DNA of 11,419 bases from Gemmatimonadota bacterium (GCA_002714465.1 PAXL01000052.1:46051-57469); one strand, 5' to 3'; shown: positions 1 through 7,263, counted from the stretch's first letter. Notes: generated by a model from the letters alone, not told the origin. Numbers and translations: made by a program.

Positions 1-8
1 TGATCCCT

Positions 9-857
9 CTAGAACTTTTTGGCCTTCGTGATTTCTTCGTGTTCTGTTAGATACGGGACATCGAGCCGATCGTATGAGGCACGACCGTGCACGGCGTGTA
101 TGCCCCATAACTGTCGAAGCTCTGGTGTGTCGGTCCAATCCACGATGTTTTGTGGTATCGGGTTCGCGTTCCAGCGTTTCATCCAGAACGGCACATAGCT
201 GGTGATGATGATACGGCGGTCCTGGTCGCTCGTGTTGGCCGTGCCGGTATGATACATTAGCACATTCCAAAGAATCGCGCTCCCGGCCTTCCCCGTAACC
301 TTCATCATCCCAGGCATCTTCTCCAAGTTCTCGCCAGAATACTTCTCCCTGTCAGGGCCCTCGGGTAGCTTGTGGGTTCCGGGAACGATCGAGAAGCAGC
401 CCATCTCTTCATCCTGGTCGTCTAGGAAGTAGAAGACCTTGGATTTAATGATCCAGTCCCGATGTGTCCAAGGCGACCAATCTCTATGCCAGGTAGTATG
501 TGCCCCGGTGTGCGCGTGATGACAGTGGTTGGTAACACCCGCACACTGAACGTCGGGCCCGTGAAGCTCCTCGACGAGTGGCCGTATGATCGGGTTGCTC
601 CCGATGTCGAAGAAGAGCCGATCGTGATTGCAAACCTGGCTCATTGTGTGTGCGTTCGGGCCGTTCCCATAACCGCCAGTCACCGTCCCATCCGCCACCG
701 CCTGCTTCCATCCGGGCTCCTCTTCCGCTTGAATCCTTTCCCACGCTCGGATCACGTTGTCCAACCCGAACGGCTCAAGGGCATCCTCGATCAGGATATA
801 CCCCTCCTCGTGTATCTGTTCCTTCTGTTGTTTCGTGAACCCTGGATACTTATCCAT
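9..857 (-). CDS. Phytanoyl-CoA dioxygenase (PhyH) family protein
   Basis: A 282-residue protein of the PhyH family, non-heme Fe(II)/2-oxoglutarate-dependent oxygenases that hydroxylate small organic substrates in the cytoplasm. The iron-binding triad is visible: the HxD motif in TWHRDWSPW (His124, Asp126) and a distal His203 in LMYHTGTANTS. Arg214 or Arg215 in DQDRRIII is the expected 2-oxoglutarate carboxylate ligand. The segment IVPGTHKLPEG (about 157-167) is the typical PhyH strand-turn. Length is normal. I chose ATG at 857 rather than the in-frame TTG at 860, because GAGGG lies 5 bases before the ATG and would be too close to the TTG. No obvious operon partner is visible; the M16-like gene upstream is about 455 bases away. 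The substrate cannot be told from sequence; family members act on acyl-CoAs, ectoine, halogenation targets or natural products. Confidence 0.9.
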   Translation of the reverse strand: MDKYPGFTKQQKEQIHEEGYILIEDALEPFGLDNVIRAWERIQAEEEPGWKQAVADGTVTGGYGNGPNAHTMSQVCNHDRLFFDIGSNPIIRPLVEELHGPDVQCAGVTNHCHHAHTGAHTTWHRDWSPWTHRDWIIKSKVFYFLDDQDEEMGCFSIVPGTHKLPEGPDREKYSGENLEKMPGMMKVTGKAGSAILWNVLMYHTGTANTSDQDRRIIITSYVPFWMKRWNANPIPQNIVDWTDTPELRQLWGIHAVHGRASYDRLDVPYLTEHEEITKAKKF

Positions 858-1313
858 CAAACCCTCAAACGAATCGTCAAGACCACCAGGCGATCAGAAA
901 ACGAGGTGTTTTGTGCCGTGACGGTACAATCTTCACGTTGAAGTTGCTTCGGTAGGTCAATTGGAGCTCAGGAAGTCTCAGATAAGTCAGAACCAATGCG
1001 ATGTGAAGGTCAAAGGCCGATTCGACAGTCGTTAACTCGTTGATGACCGCATCATTTACTAATACGCCCAGTAGTAATCCGCCGTCAAGGACTACTCCAT
1101 AGCATTCAATGTCCAGTCGAGCTTGACGGGAGAAAGGCAGGATCCGTTTTGCGAGTTCGCGGCAAAGGGAAATGTTGTCGACACTACTGTATTAGTTCGA
1201 GCGCGAGGTTGCGGTGCACGTGGAACGCAGCATCGACTATTTGTTTCCCGGTCCTATCTTCGTCCGCCAAAGGTCTATCTACCGGATCCTGTCTTTCTTT
1301 GTGCCCTCGGTGG
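858..1313. other. Gene-free stretch between PhyH and M16-like genes
   Basis: About 455 bases without a convincing gene. The open frames here have no plausible ribosome site, no recognisable domain, and several run into the M16 gene antisense. I see the weak promoter described separately, a 6-bp inverted repeat AGTAGT...ACTACT (around 1069-1095), and CTTCA-CGT-TGAAG at 931-943. No tRNA and no T-tract terminator was found for the M16 gene ending at 1314. Confidence 0.5.
1059..1088 (-). promoter_or_regulatory. Possible promoter for the PhyH gene
   Basis: On the minus strand, TTGACG (1083-1088) is separated by 18 bases from TATTAG (1059-1064). This is a fair sigma-70-type match, 5/6 and 4/6. It would start a transcript near position 1052 and leave a leader of about 195 bases before the dioxygenase ATG at 857. 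No operator or riboswitch was recognised in that leader. A small inverted repeat, CTTCA-CGT-TGAAG (931-943), lies within it. The call rests on the motif alone. Confidence 0.25.
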
Positions 1314-2549
1314 TTAGTCCAAGGGTTTCGGTCCCAAAGTTACGAGCGTCTGCGGTTTCGGCGGAAAGGCTTCAAGATAAGCCGGAATCTGATCAAGTGT
1401 AACGTTGTTGATCCCGAGGGCGATGTCGTCCAGCGATCGTCCTTGATCTTGAAGGAAGACGTCCTCAACAAGCGCAGCAGAGCGACCCTCCGGCAGGTCG
1501 CCGGTGGTGAACAGACTGCCTTTGATCACGGTCTTGGAGCGATTTAGTTCTTCCTCCGTGACATCCTTGCTGAGACGATCGATTTCGGCCCGGCACACAT
1601 CGAGCGTTTCCTGCGCGCGTTCTGCGGTGGTGCCGGCATACAGAGCGACCATTCCGCCGTTCCGTCTTGCACGGTAGAAAGCAGAGACGCTGTAGGCGAG
1701 CCCGCGCTTCTCTCTGACCTCGGTGAAGAGACGGCTGGATCCGCCGCCGGACAAGATGGCAACGGCGACCTGGGCGACGTAGTATAGTTCGTGTGTTCTG
1801 GGGACGGATCCGAAGACCATGCCGATGTGTTCCTGTGCGGAGTTCTTGTCGTGGTGAACGGATCGGTCTGCGATCGTCAGGATTTGCCCGTCCTCGGAAG
1901 CTGCGGGAGCTGCCTGCCACTTGCCGAAGGTCTCGGTTATCCCATCGACGATCTGATCCTGTTTAAGTCCACCGGCTACCGAGACGATGAGCTGGCTGGG
2001 GTTAAAGTGATCCGTCCAGAAGGAGCGAACATCCGACGGGTTGATCTGGGCAAGCGTCTCCGGCTCGCCTAGAGGAAGACGCCCCATGGGATCTCCGAGT
2101 GCTGCCTTGATCATCAGATACACGGATTGCTGAGTCGGGTTGTCCTCGAGCCGCTTCAACTCTTCCAGCGTGAGTTGCTTGGAGACGTCGATTTCCTCGT
2201 CCGGAAAGGAAGCGGTGCTCAGGATGGCGTTGTGGAGCGCGAGGGTATCCTCGTAGTAGCGGGGTCGGATCTGAGCTTGAAACTGCGTGTACTCGACTGT
2301 CGTGAACGATCCTCGTCTTACACCGAGCGTATCGAAGGCATCGAAGATCGCCCTCGCATCCATTGACGGCGTACCCTTGAAGACCACATCCTCCGCGATC
2401 CGAGCTATCCCCAATTGATTCATCGGGTCATCCTTTGCCCCGAACGTAAACCGAAGCGTGATCACGGCAGACTGCGCACCGGCCATCGGCTCGGTAACGA
2501 TACGTACACCATTGTCGAGTGTTACGAGTTCAGGTTTAAGTGCTGACAT
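1314..2549 (-). CDS. M16B peptidase-like protein with degenerate zinc site (probable non-catalytic subunit)
   Basis: A 411-residue protein with the insulinase/mitochondrial-processing-peptidase fold of two M16 domains (about 5-185 and 186-405). Landmarks are the N-terminal LVTLDNGVRIVTE, the segment GIARIAEDVVFKGT (47-60), LTLEELKRLEDNP (126-138), and VREKRGLAYSVSAF (278-291). In active peptidases the 47-60 segment carries HxxEH; here it reads RIAED, so both zinc histidines are replaced (Arg50, Asp54) while Glu53 remains. The Arg279/Tyr286 pair typical of the non-catalytic partner of heterodimeric M16B enzymes is kept. It is therefore probably an inactive subunit that helps a partner protease bind substrate, but no HxxEH partner is encoded in the window. 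No signal peptide is seen. Start ATG at 2549 has GAGGG 8 bases upstream; an extension to 2603 lacks family similarity. No terminator is evident downstream. Confidence 0.88.
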   Translation of the reverse strand: MSALKPELVTLDNGVRIVTEPMAGAQSAVITLRFTFGAKDDPMNQLGIARIAEDVVFKGTPSMDARAIFDAFDTLGVRRGSFTTVEYTQFQAQIRPRYYEDTLALHNAILSTASFPDEEIDVSKQLTLEELKRLEDNPTQQSVYLMIKAALGDPMGRLPLGEPETLAQINPSDVRSFWTDHFNPSQLIVSVAGGLKQDQIVDGITETFGKWQAAPAASEDGQILTIADRSVHHDKNSAQEHIGMVFGSVPRTHELYYVAQVAVAILSGGGSSRLFTEVREKRGLAYSVSAFYRARRNGGMVALYAGTTAERAQETLDVCRAEIDRLSKDVTEEELNRSKTVIKGSLFTTGDLPEGRSAALVEDVFLQDQGRSLDDIALGINNVTLDQIPAYLEAFPPKPQTLVTLGPKPLD

Positions 2550-2776
2550 ACTGAAAACCCTCGGAACCACTGTGACACCAAGACAAAGACGGCTACAGGA
2601 CAACTAGGTTGATACCGTCCTCGATCAGCGGTACGTTGAACTTGACGAGAAGCTCGAAGCGCGGGCCGGACAGTTTGAGATAGGACAAGAATCCGAATAA
2701 CTACCCGCACCACTTGAGAATATGTCGAGTTGGCAGACCCCTTGTCAAGACGGGTACATTTTTGAGCCTGGTGACC

Positions 2777-2806
2777 TTGACGTGCCGACATTCCGGCCGG
2801 TAGTTA
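2777..2806 (+). promoter_or_regulatory. Candidate promoter of the Ldh_2-HAD-lipoprotein operon
   Basis: TTGACG (2777-2782) and TAGTTA (2801-2806) are 18 bases apart, predicting a start near 2813 and a leader of about 23 bases before the ATG at 2836. The -35 is good and the -10 mediocre. Its -10 resembles TAGTTT of the dapA promoter in this window. If real, it excludes the longer N-terminus of the dehydrogenase, since upstream starts would not be transcribed. Confidence 0.35.
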
Positions 2807-2835
2807 GCCCACACCTTAAACAGAACAGGATGGGC

Positions 2836-3804
2836 ATGAATGTCGATGTCAAAGACCTCAGGGGTCTGTGTGAGCAGGTGTTCGGTGGCCACGGGCTGAG
2901 TGAAGAGGACTCCCACATCGTGTCGGATGTGCTGATCGAGGCAGAGCTCCGGGGACGCCCGACCCACGGGGTTATTCGGGTCCCCGGGATCGTGAAGAGG
3001 ATCGACGAGCATCCCCGAACCGCGATGCGTCTGGATCGGGACGGGGCGGCATATGCCCTGATCGACGGACAGGGGAACCTAGGCTATCTGGTCGCGCATC
3101 GCTGCGCTAGGACTGTTATCGCGCGGACGGACCGATCAGGTCTGGGCGTCGTGGGCGCATACAACACCGGTCACTGCGGGATGTTGGGCTACTACACGTC
3201 GATGCTAGCAGACGCTGGGTTCGTTGCGATGGCCATGTGCGACACGAGTCCGAGGATCGCGCCGTGGGGTGGGAAGGAGGCCGTCTTGGGAACCAACCCC
3301 ATCTCGGCGGCCTTTCCTATGAAGGGAGGCCAGGTTCTCGTCGATTTCTCTTCGGCGGCGATCACGAACGGTGAACTTCTCGTGGCGATTAAAGATGGAA
3401 CGGAGATTCCTGAGGGGGTCGCACTCAACGCTGAGGGTGAGGTGACCACGGACCCGGAGTCCGCTCTGGGAGGCGCCTCTTTGCCGTTCGGCGGGCACAA
3501 GGGGTATGCTCTGGCGATGATGATTCAGGTTATGTCAGGCGCGCTTGTTAAGGGCGACCCAGTCCCTGCACCTGGGAAGAATTACGGCTTCCTCCTGATG
3601 GGGATCGATCCCGAGATCTTTGGTGCGAAGGACGACTTCCTAGGTGGGGTTCACAGCCTCGTCGAACAGGTGAAGAATACTTCGCGCCCCGATAGCGTGT
3701 CGGAGATTTTGGTGCCAGGAGAGCGTGCTTTTAGGGAGCGCGAGATGCGATTGTCAGAGGGGATTCACGTGGCCGACGATCTGCTTAGAGAGATCAAACG
3801 GGCT
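2836..3804 (+). CDS. Malate/L-lactate dehydrogenase-like (Ldh_2) NAD(P)-dependent oxidoreductase
   Basis: About 323 residues of the Ldh_2 family, cytoplasmic NAD(P)H-dependent enzymes that interconvert 2-oxo (or cyclic imino) acids and the hydroxy (amino) acids; relatives include malate, sulfolactate and ureidoglycolate dehydrogenases and piperideine-2-carboxylate reductase. Diagnostic motifs appear in order: GRPTHGVIRVP (40-50, catalytic His44), NTGHCGMLGYY (110-120), APWGG and GTNPIS (142-157), and PFGGHKGYALA (217-227). The TGA stop follows at 3805-3807. An upstream start at 2722 would add 38 residues of no family character; ATG 2836 has AGGA 5 bases upstream and suits the family length (ATG 2830 is the alternative, but it overlaps that AGGA). 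It leads a probable operon with the HAD gene 21 bases downstream. The substrate cannot be assigned. Confidence 0.9.
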
Positions 3805-3828
3805 TGAGGTGAGGTACAAGGAGAAGGG

Positions 3829-4521
3829 ATGAGATACGATCGACTAGTCCTGTTCGACATTGATGGCACACTGATGAATACGGATGGTGCCGGGAACAAT
3901 GCCTTCGTCAAGGCACTGAAGAGAGTGTTCGCTCGACCCTTTTCGATCAAAGGGTATTCGGCCAGTGGTAAGACGGACACACAGATCGCCCTTGAGGTGG
4001 CGGAGATGTTTGGTGTAGAGCGCGCCGTAACTGAGAAACACCTCGAGACGATACGCGAGATCTATTTAAAGGGGTTGGAGACAGAGCTCGCAGGGACCGA
4101 GCCCACCGTGCTGCCGGGTGCAAGAGCTCTTGTTGCAGCAGTCGCCGGGGAATCGTCGTGTGTGACGGGTCTCCTGACGGGCAACTTCGAACGAGCAGCT
4201 TGGATGAAGTTGCAGCGGATTGATCTGGACGACCCATTCACGATGGGTGCTTTCGGGGAGTCCGCCCCTTCGCGCGACCTCCTGCCGCAGCGCGCCGTAG
4301 ATCGTGCGCTCGAGTTGACGGGCCAAACTTTCAGTGGCAAGGAGATCGTGATCCTAGGGGACACACCGAACGATGTCGCCTGTGGAAGACACCTGAACGT
4401 GAAGTCGATTGCAGTCGCTACTGGGAGATATGACGTCGCTCAGTTGAGCGCTGCGAATCCCGACCACCTGTTCGAGGACTTCCGAGATACGGGAAAGGTT
4501 CTACAGGCTATCCTTGACTAG
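3829..4521 (+). CDS. HAD-superfamily hydrolase, phosphoglycolate-phosphatase-like
   Basis: A 230-residue haloacid-dehalogenase-fold phosphatase. All motifs are present: motif I LFDIDGTLM (nucleophile Asp10, acid/base Asp12), motif II LLTGN (Thr117), a basic residue at the motif III position (probably Arg149 in SAPSRDLL), and motif IV ILGDTPNDVACG with acidic residues Asp178 and Asp182. The helical cap lies between motifs I and II (about 15-90), as in the PGP/beta-phosphoglucomutase subfamily. The Arg at motif III resembles PGP-like relatives with an AFG...R pattern. AAGGAG (3818-3823) sits 5 bases before the ATG. It lies between the Ldh_2 dehydrogenase and the lipoprotein gene with short gaps, so it is probably co-transcribed. 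Removal of a phosphate from a small cytosolic metabolite is likely; the actual substrate is unknown. Confidence 0.9.
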   Translation: MRYDRLVLFDIDGTLMNTDGAGNNAFVKALKRVFARPFSIKGYSASGKTDTQIALEVAEMFGVERAVTEKHLETIREIYLKGLETELAGTEPTVLPGARALVAAVAGESSCVTGLLTGNFERAAWMKLQRIDLDDPFTMGAFGESAPSRDLLPQRAVDRALELTGQTFSGKEIVILGDTPNDVACGRHLNVKSIAVATGRYDVAQLSAANPDHLFEDFRDTGKVLQAILD

Positions 4522-4549
4522 GCGAACCTCCACAATAGCGGGGTGATCC

Positions 4550-5038
4550 GTGGAGCAGTCCGCATCATGGGTCGATTCGCGGCTTCTCGTTCTGTGGATC
4601 GCGCTGGCGATGCTCACGTGGGGCTGCGGGAACGCTACGACGGACCCTGATCGATACACGGCTGTCGGCCAGTCGCTGCAGGAAAAGTCGCAGACGGTCG
4701 TTATTGGCATCAACCGTCTGTTTCCAGGGCAGTTTCAGTTTCGTCACGTGACCATTGAGGACCGCCCGGATCGATACAACCACAGGCTTATGGGTGATTT
4801 CACCGTGAGCGACGGGTATACTATCGAGGCATTCCTGATGCTTCGGTCGGATGTCGCAGGGATCGTGGCGGGTGAAGAGATAGAGAGGATCTGGAGGACC
4901 GGTATCCGGCAGTCCGCGGCGTGGGAGGTTGGGATACCTATAGCAGGCAAGTTCACCTTCGTGTTAGACAACCGGGTTGGTGAAAAGGAGTGGAAGTCGG
5001 TGACGTCGAACGTCGTCCTGACCTGGGATCAGTTCTAG
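4550..5038 (+). CDS. Small putative lipoprotein of unknown function
   Basis: A 162-residue protein with no family I recognise. The N-terminus looks exported: Arg11 is followed by the hydrophobic run LLVLWIALAMLTWGC, ending at Cys26, which suggests lipidation, although LTWGC is a poor lipobox (Thr at -3, Trp at -2). The mature part (about 137 residues) is soluble and rich in beta-prone segments: VVIGINRLFPGQFQF, FTVSDGYTIEAFLML, FTFVLDNRV and SVTSNVVLTWDQF. It ends in an aromatic residue. The start is GTG at 4550, preceded at 4 bases by GGTGA; no better in-frame start exists before the hydrophobic run. It lies 28 bases after the HAD gene and is probably the last gene of that operon. It may be an envelope protein, but no function can be assigned. 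Confidence 0.72.
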   Translation: MEQSASWVDSRLLVLWIALAMLTWGCGNATTDPDRYTAVGQSLQEKSQTVVIGINRLFPGQFQFRHVTIEDRPDRYNHRLMGDFTVSDGYTIEAFLMLRSDVAGIVAGEEIERIWRTGIRQSAAWEVGIPIAGKFTFVLDNRVGEKEWKSVTSNVVLTWDQF

Positions 5039-5071
5039 AAAAACCGGTGGGTGTCGCAAGGGGCCACTTGA

Positions 5072-5092
5072 AGGGGTTTCATCTTGACCCCT
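5072..5092 (+). terminator. Weak hairpin after the lipoprotein gene
   Basis: AGGGGT (5072-5077) and ACCCCT (5087-5092) form a 6-bp stem with a 9-base loop, 33 bases after the lipoprotein stop. No T-tract follows, so intrinsic termination is doubtful. The 3' arm also overlaps the TTGACC proposed as the -35 of the dapA promoter. A second short pair, CAAG...CTTG (5057-5070), is nearby. Confidence 0.25.
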
Positions 5093-5112
5093 CATACCCA
5101 AATCGCTAGTTT
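5084..5112 (+). promoter_or_regulatory. Candidate promoter of the riboswitch-dapAB transcript
   Basis: TTGACC (5084-5089), a 17-base spacer and TAGTTT (5107-5112) predict a transcript start near 5119-5121. That is immediately at the 5' strand of riboswitch helix P1. The -35 is strong (5/6) and the -10 weak (3/6). The position relative to the aptamer is the main support. Confidence 0.45.
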
Positions 5113-5120
5113 ACGATCTC

Positions 5121-5299
5121 CATAGAGGGCAGAGGCGCGCGTCTAATCAGTAGCCGAATATAGAAGGTAGATTCGTATCCGGCGAAAGGGATCGCCCGCC
5201 GAAGTCAGAGCATCATCTGCCGCGTGTTCTGGGTGGTCCTGCGGATGAGATCCGTTCGACTGTCACGATTGACGTACGATCGTGGAGTGTTCCCTTGTG
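5121..5299 (+). ncRNA. Lysine riboswitch (L-box) aptamer
   Basis: The leader upstream of dapA carries the conserved core of the lysine riboswitch in the right order. AGAGGCGCG (5131-5139) follows the P1 5' strand and AGTAG (5149-5153) lies in the P2 arm. GGCGAAAGGG (5181-5190) leads to CCGCCGAAG (5196-5204), then the P3 hairpin CAGA/TCTG (5206-5219) and GCCGCGTG (5219-5226). CTGGGTGGTC (5229-5238) leads to the P4 hairpin CGGAT/ATCCG (5242-5254). The P5 hairpin CACGAT/ATCGTG (5264-5284) is followed by GGAGTG (5284-5289) and the P1 3' strand TCCCTTGTGG. P1 closes mainly through AGGG (5126-5129) with CCCT (5292-5295) and is somewhat weak. Lysine binding should stabilise the aptamer. With a terminator following and dapA-dapB downstream, this is feedback control of lysine synthesis. 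Recognised by eye from the known consensus. Confidence 0.88.
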
Positions 5300-5339
5300 G
5301 TGTGGCGCCGTCAGGCGCCGACTGAGGTTGCAGAGTACC

Positions 5340-5383
5340 CAGCCGGTCGTGCCTCTACTCCAGTGGGCCGGCTGTTTCTTTTT
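5340..5383 (+). terminator. Rho-independent terminator: expression platform of the lysine riboswitch
   Basis: CAGCCGG (5340-5346) pairs with CCGGCTG (5368-5374), a perfect 7-bp GC-rich stem, followed at once by TTTCTTTTT (5375-5383). It lies about 40 bases after the aptamer and 36 bases before the dapA ATG, with no gene ending before it, so it should act as a lysine-dependent attenuator. Between aptamer and terminator a second stable hairpin, GGCGCC-GTCA-GGCGCC (5304-5319), may belong to the switch. I could not resolve the alternative antiterminator pairing by eye. Confidence 0.85.
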
Positions 5384-5418
5384 GTGGAAGCGAAGCTGCT
5401 TTCCGTCAGGAGGTCGAC

Positions 5419-6447
5419 ATGTTTAAAGGATGCTACACGGCGCTGATCACCCCGTTTACAGAGGATCAGAAGATTGATCAGGCGGGGCTGGAGAAGCTGG
5501 TCGAATTTCAGGTCGACCAGGGAGTCAGCGGTGTGCTGGCCGTGGGAACGACCGGTGAGAGCCCGACCTTGACGTGGAAAGAGCACGACAGCGTCACCGA
5601 AACCGTATGTGAAGTCGTAAAGGGCAAGGGCCAGACGATCGCAGGGACCGGAAGCAATTCGACAGCGGAAACCCTGCGCGCCACGGAGCACGCCGCACAC
5701 GCTGGTGTCGACGCGGCTTTGCTGGTGGACCCTTACTACAACGGGCCGAGTTCGCTCGAGATCCGGAAAGAGTATGTGGAGCCAGTTGCCAAAGCTTTTC
5801 CGGGTATCCAGATGATTCCGTACGTGATCCCCGGCCGGAGCGGGACGCAGCTGCTCCCGGAGGATCTGGGGATCTTGAGCGCCGAGTATCCGAACGTTCG
5901 AACGGTGAAGGAAGCGACCGGCGACCTCGAGAACATGGCCCGTACGCGGACGTGCTGCGGTGACGCCTTTACGATCATGTCCGGAGATGATGACAAGACT
6001 TACGATATGATGACCGACGACCGGATCCGTTCGGCCGGTGTGATATCGGTGATGTCGAACGTGGCTCCCGGATCGGTGCAGAAGATGACCGAAGCCTTAC
6101 TCGACGGCGATACGGCCGAGGCCAATCGGCTTCGGAATGCGATGGCGCCCCTCCTCGGAATGGTGGGTGTGGCGTCGGAGGAGGAGACATCTCACGGTCC
6201 AACGACTGTGAAGGCCCGGAATCCGCTGCCCCTCAAGACACTGATGAATATTCTCGGGATGCCTTCGGGGCCCTGTCGCCAGCCGCTCGGAAAGATGAAT
6301 CAGGCTGGCCTCGACATTGTGCTCAAGAATGCACGCAATGTACACCAGGCAGACCCCGAGGTTTTCGGTCCGATTGGGAGCTTTTTCGGTGTCGACATCG
6401 AAGCCCGACTCGCCGATGCGTCCTCCACCGCCAGTCTCGCTTACTGA
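5419..6447 (+). CDS. dapA: 4-hydroxy-tetrahydrodipicolinate synthase (dihydrodipicolinate synthase), long form
   Basis: Class I aldolase of the DapA/N-acetylneuraminate lyase (TIM-barrel) family. It condenses pyruvate with aspartate semialdehyde in the first committed step of the diaminopimelate/lysine pathway. Catalytic residues are visible: GTTGESPTL with Thr44/Thr45, PYYN with Tyr107, PYVIPGRSG with Tyr135 and Arg140, and the Schiff-base Lys164 in VKEATGD. SGDDDKTYDMM (188-198) and GVISVMSNVAPG (207-218) are also typical. At 342 residues it is about 45 longer than usual. The excess is an insertion around 248-268 before the NPLPLKTLMNILG segment and a C-terminal tail after about 305. AGGAGG lies 5 bases before the ATG. 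It is first gene after the lysine riboswitch and is followed 9 bases later by dapB. The two together make the DapA assignment much safer than another lyase of the family. Confidence 0.93.
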   Translation: MFKGCYTALITPFTEDQKIDQAGLEKLVEFQVDQGVSGVLAVGTTGESPTLTWKEHDSVTETVCEVVKGKGQTIAGTGSNSTAETLRATEHAAHAGVDAALLVDPYYNGPSSLEIRKEYVEPVAKAFPGIQMIPYVIPGRSGTQLLPEDLGILSAEYPNVRTVKEATGDLENMARTRTCCGDAFTIMSGDDDKTYDMMTDDRIRSAGVISVMSNVAPGSVQKMTEALLDGDTAEANRLRNAMAPLLGMVGVASEEETSHGPTTVKARNPLPLKTLMNILGMPSGPCRQPLGKMNQAGLDIVLKNARNVHQADPEVFGPIGSFFGVDIEARLADASSTASLAY

Positions 6448-6456
6448 GGATCTTCT

Positions 6457-7263
6457 ATGACACGCGTGGCAATCGTTGGGATTGGAGGGCGGATGTGCGG
6501 TAGAATCGCGCACATGGTCCACGAGGCCGAAGACCAAGATCTGATCGGGGGCGTCGAGTTCGCGGGGTCCGAGGCGATCGGCAAGGACTTGGGAGAGTTG
6601 ATCGGCACTGGCAAGACCGGCCACCACGTGGTTGATAGCCTCGAGACGATCATTGGTGCCACCGACTTGGTGGTCGCGTTCACGGCGCCACCCCAGGGGA
6701 CGATCACGGCAGTCGAGATTGCGGGGGCTGCGGGCAAGCCGATGATCATCGGGACGACGGGCTTGAGCGCGGAGCAGACCGAGGCGATGGCTTCCACACT
6801 GCGGAACGTGGCGTGCGTCTTTGCACCAAACTTCAGCGTGGGTGTGACAGTTTTGACAAAGCTGGTTGAAGATGCAGCTCAGATCTTGGGGCACGAATAC
6901 GACGTAGAGGTGGTTGAGGCGCACCATCGTTTCAAGACTGATGCGCCGAGCGGTACTGCCCTCGCGCTTGCCGAGTCCGCGGCTAAGGGGCTGGAACGGG
7001 ATCTCCACAAGGTTGGTGTTTATGGCCGTCACGGCGATACGGGAGCCCGAACCCAAGAAGAGATAGGCGTTCACGCGCTCCGTGCCGGAGATATCGTGGG
7101 TGAGCACACCGTCACGTTCGGCGGGATCGGGGAGACCGTTCAGATCGTCCACAGAGCACAAAGCCGGGACACATTCGCCGTCGGTGTCGTCAGAGCGATT
7201 CGATATGCGGTCGCCGCTGGTCCCGGTATGTATTCGATGCGGGATGTTCTCGGGATCGGTTGA
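6457..7263 (+). CDS. dapB: 4-hydroxy-tetrahydrodipicolinate reductase
   Basis: A 268-residue enzyme that reduces the DapA product with NAD(P)H to tetrahydrodipicolinate, cytoplasmic. The N-terminal Rossmann domain begins VAIVGIGGRMCGRI (4-17); the usual GxxGRMG has Cys14 in place of the last glycine. GTTG (99-102) and APNFSVGV (123-130) are family hallmarks. The DapB signature EAHHRFKTDAPSGTA (154-168) supplies the catalytic His156/His157 and Lys160. LRAGDIVGEHTVTF and GETVQIVHRAQSR (208-237) complete the C-terminal domain. Length is normal. AGGAT precedes the ATG, and the dapA stop is 9 bases upstream, so the two are one transcript under riboswitch control. DapA and DapB together deliver tetrahydrodipicolinate for lysine and cell-wall diaminopimelate. 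Confidence 0.95.
   Translation: MTRVAIVGIGGRMCGRIAHMVHEAEDQDLIGGVEFAGSEAIGKDLGELIGTGKTGHHVVDSLETIIGATDLVVAFTAPPQGTITAVEIAGAAGKPMIIGTTGLSAEQTEAMASTLRNVACVFAPNFSVGVTVLTKLVEDAAQILGHEYDVEVVEAHHRFKTDAPSGTALALAESAAKGLERDLHKVGVYGRHGDTGARTQEEIGVHALRAGDIVGEHTVTFGGIGETVQIVHRAQSRDTFAVGVVRAIRYAVAAGPGMYSMRDVLGIG

Noticed and set aside
1069..1095. AGTAGT...ACTACT inverted repeat as a terminator for the M16-like gene
   Set aside because: It is more than 200 bases beyond the stop, has a long loop and no T-tract on the minus strand.
2550..2603. 18-residue N-terminal extension of the M16-like protein
   Set aside because: GAGGG is spaced 8 bases from the ATG at 2549, and family members start near LVTLDNGVRIV; the extension adds no recognised signal peptide.
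2722..2835. N-terminal 38-residue extension of the Ldh_2 protein
   Set aside because: It contains the likely promoter, has no similarity to the family and no ribosome site; ATG 2836 fits better.
5304..5319. GGCGCC-GTCA-GGCGCC hairpin as the terminator of the riboswitch
   Set aside because: No T-tract follows; the CAGCCGG/CCGGCTG stem at 5340-5374 with its T-tract is the better terminator.
6097..7161. 354-codon open frame on the minus strand across dapA and dapB
   Set aside because: It is antisense to two well-supported lysine-biosynthesis genes, and its translation looks like reversed GC-rich coding sequence with no domain.
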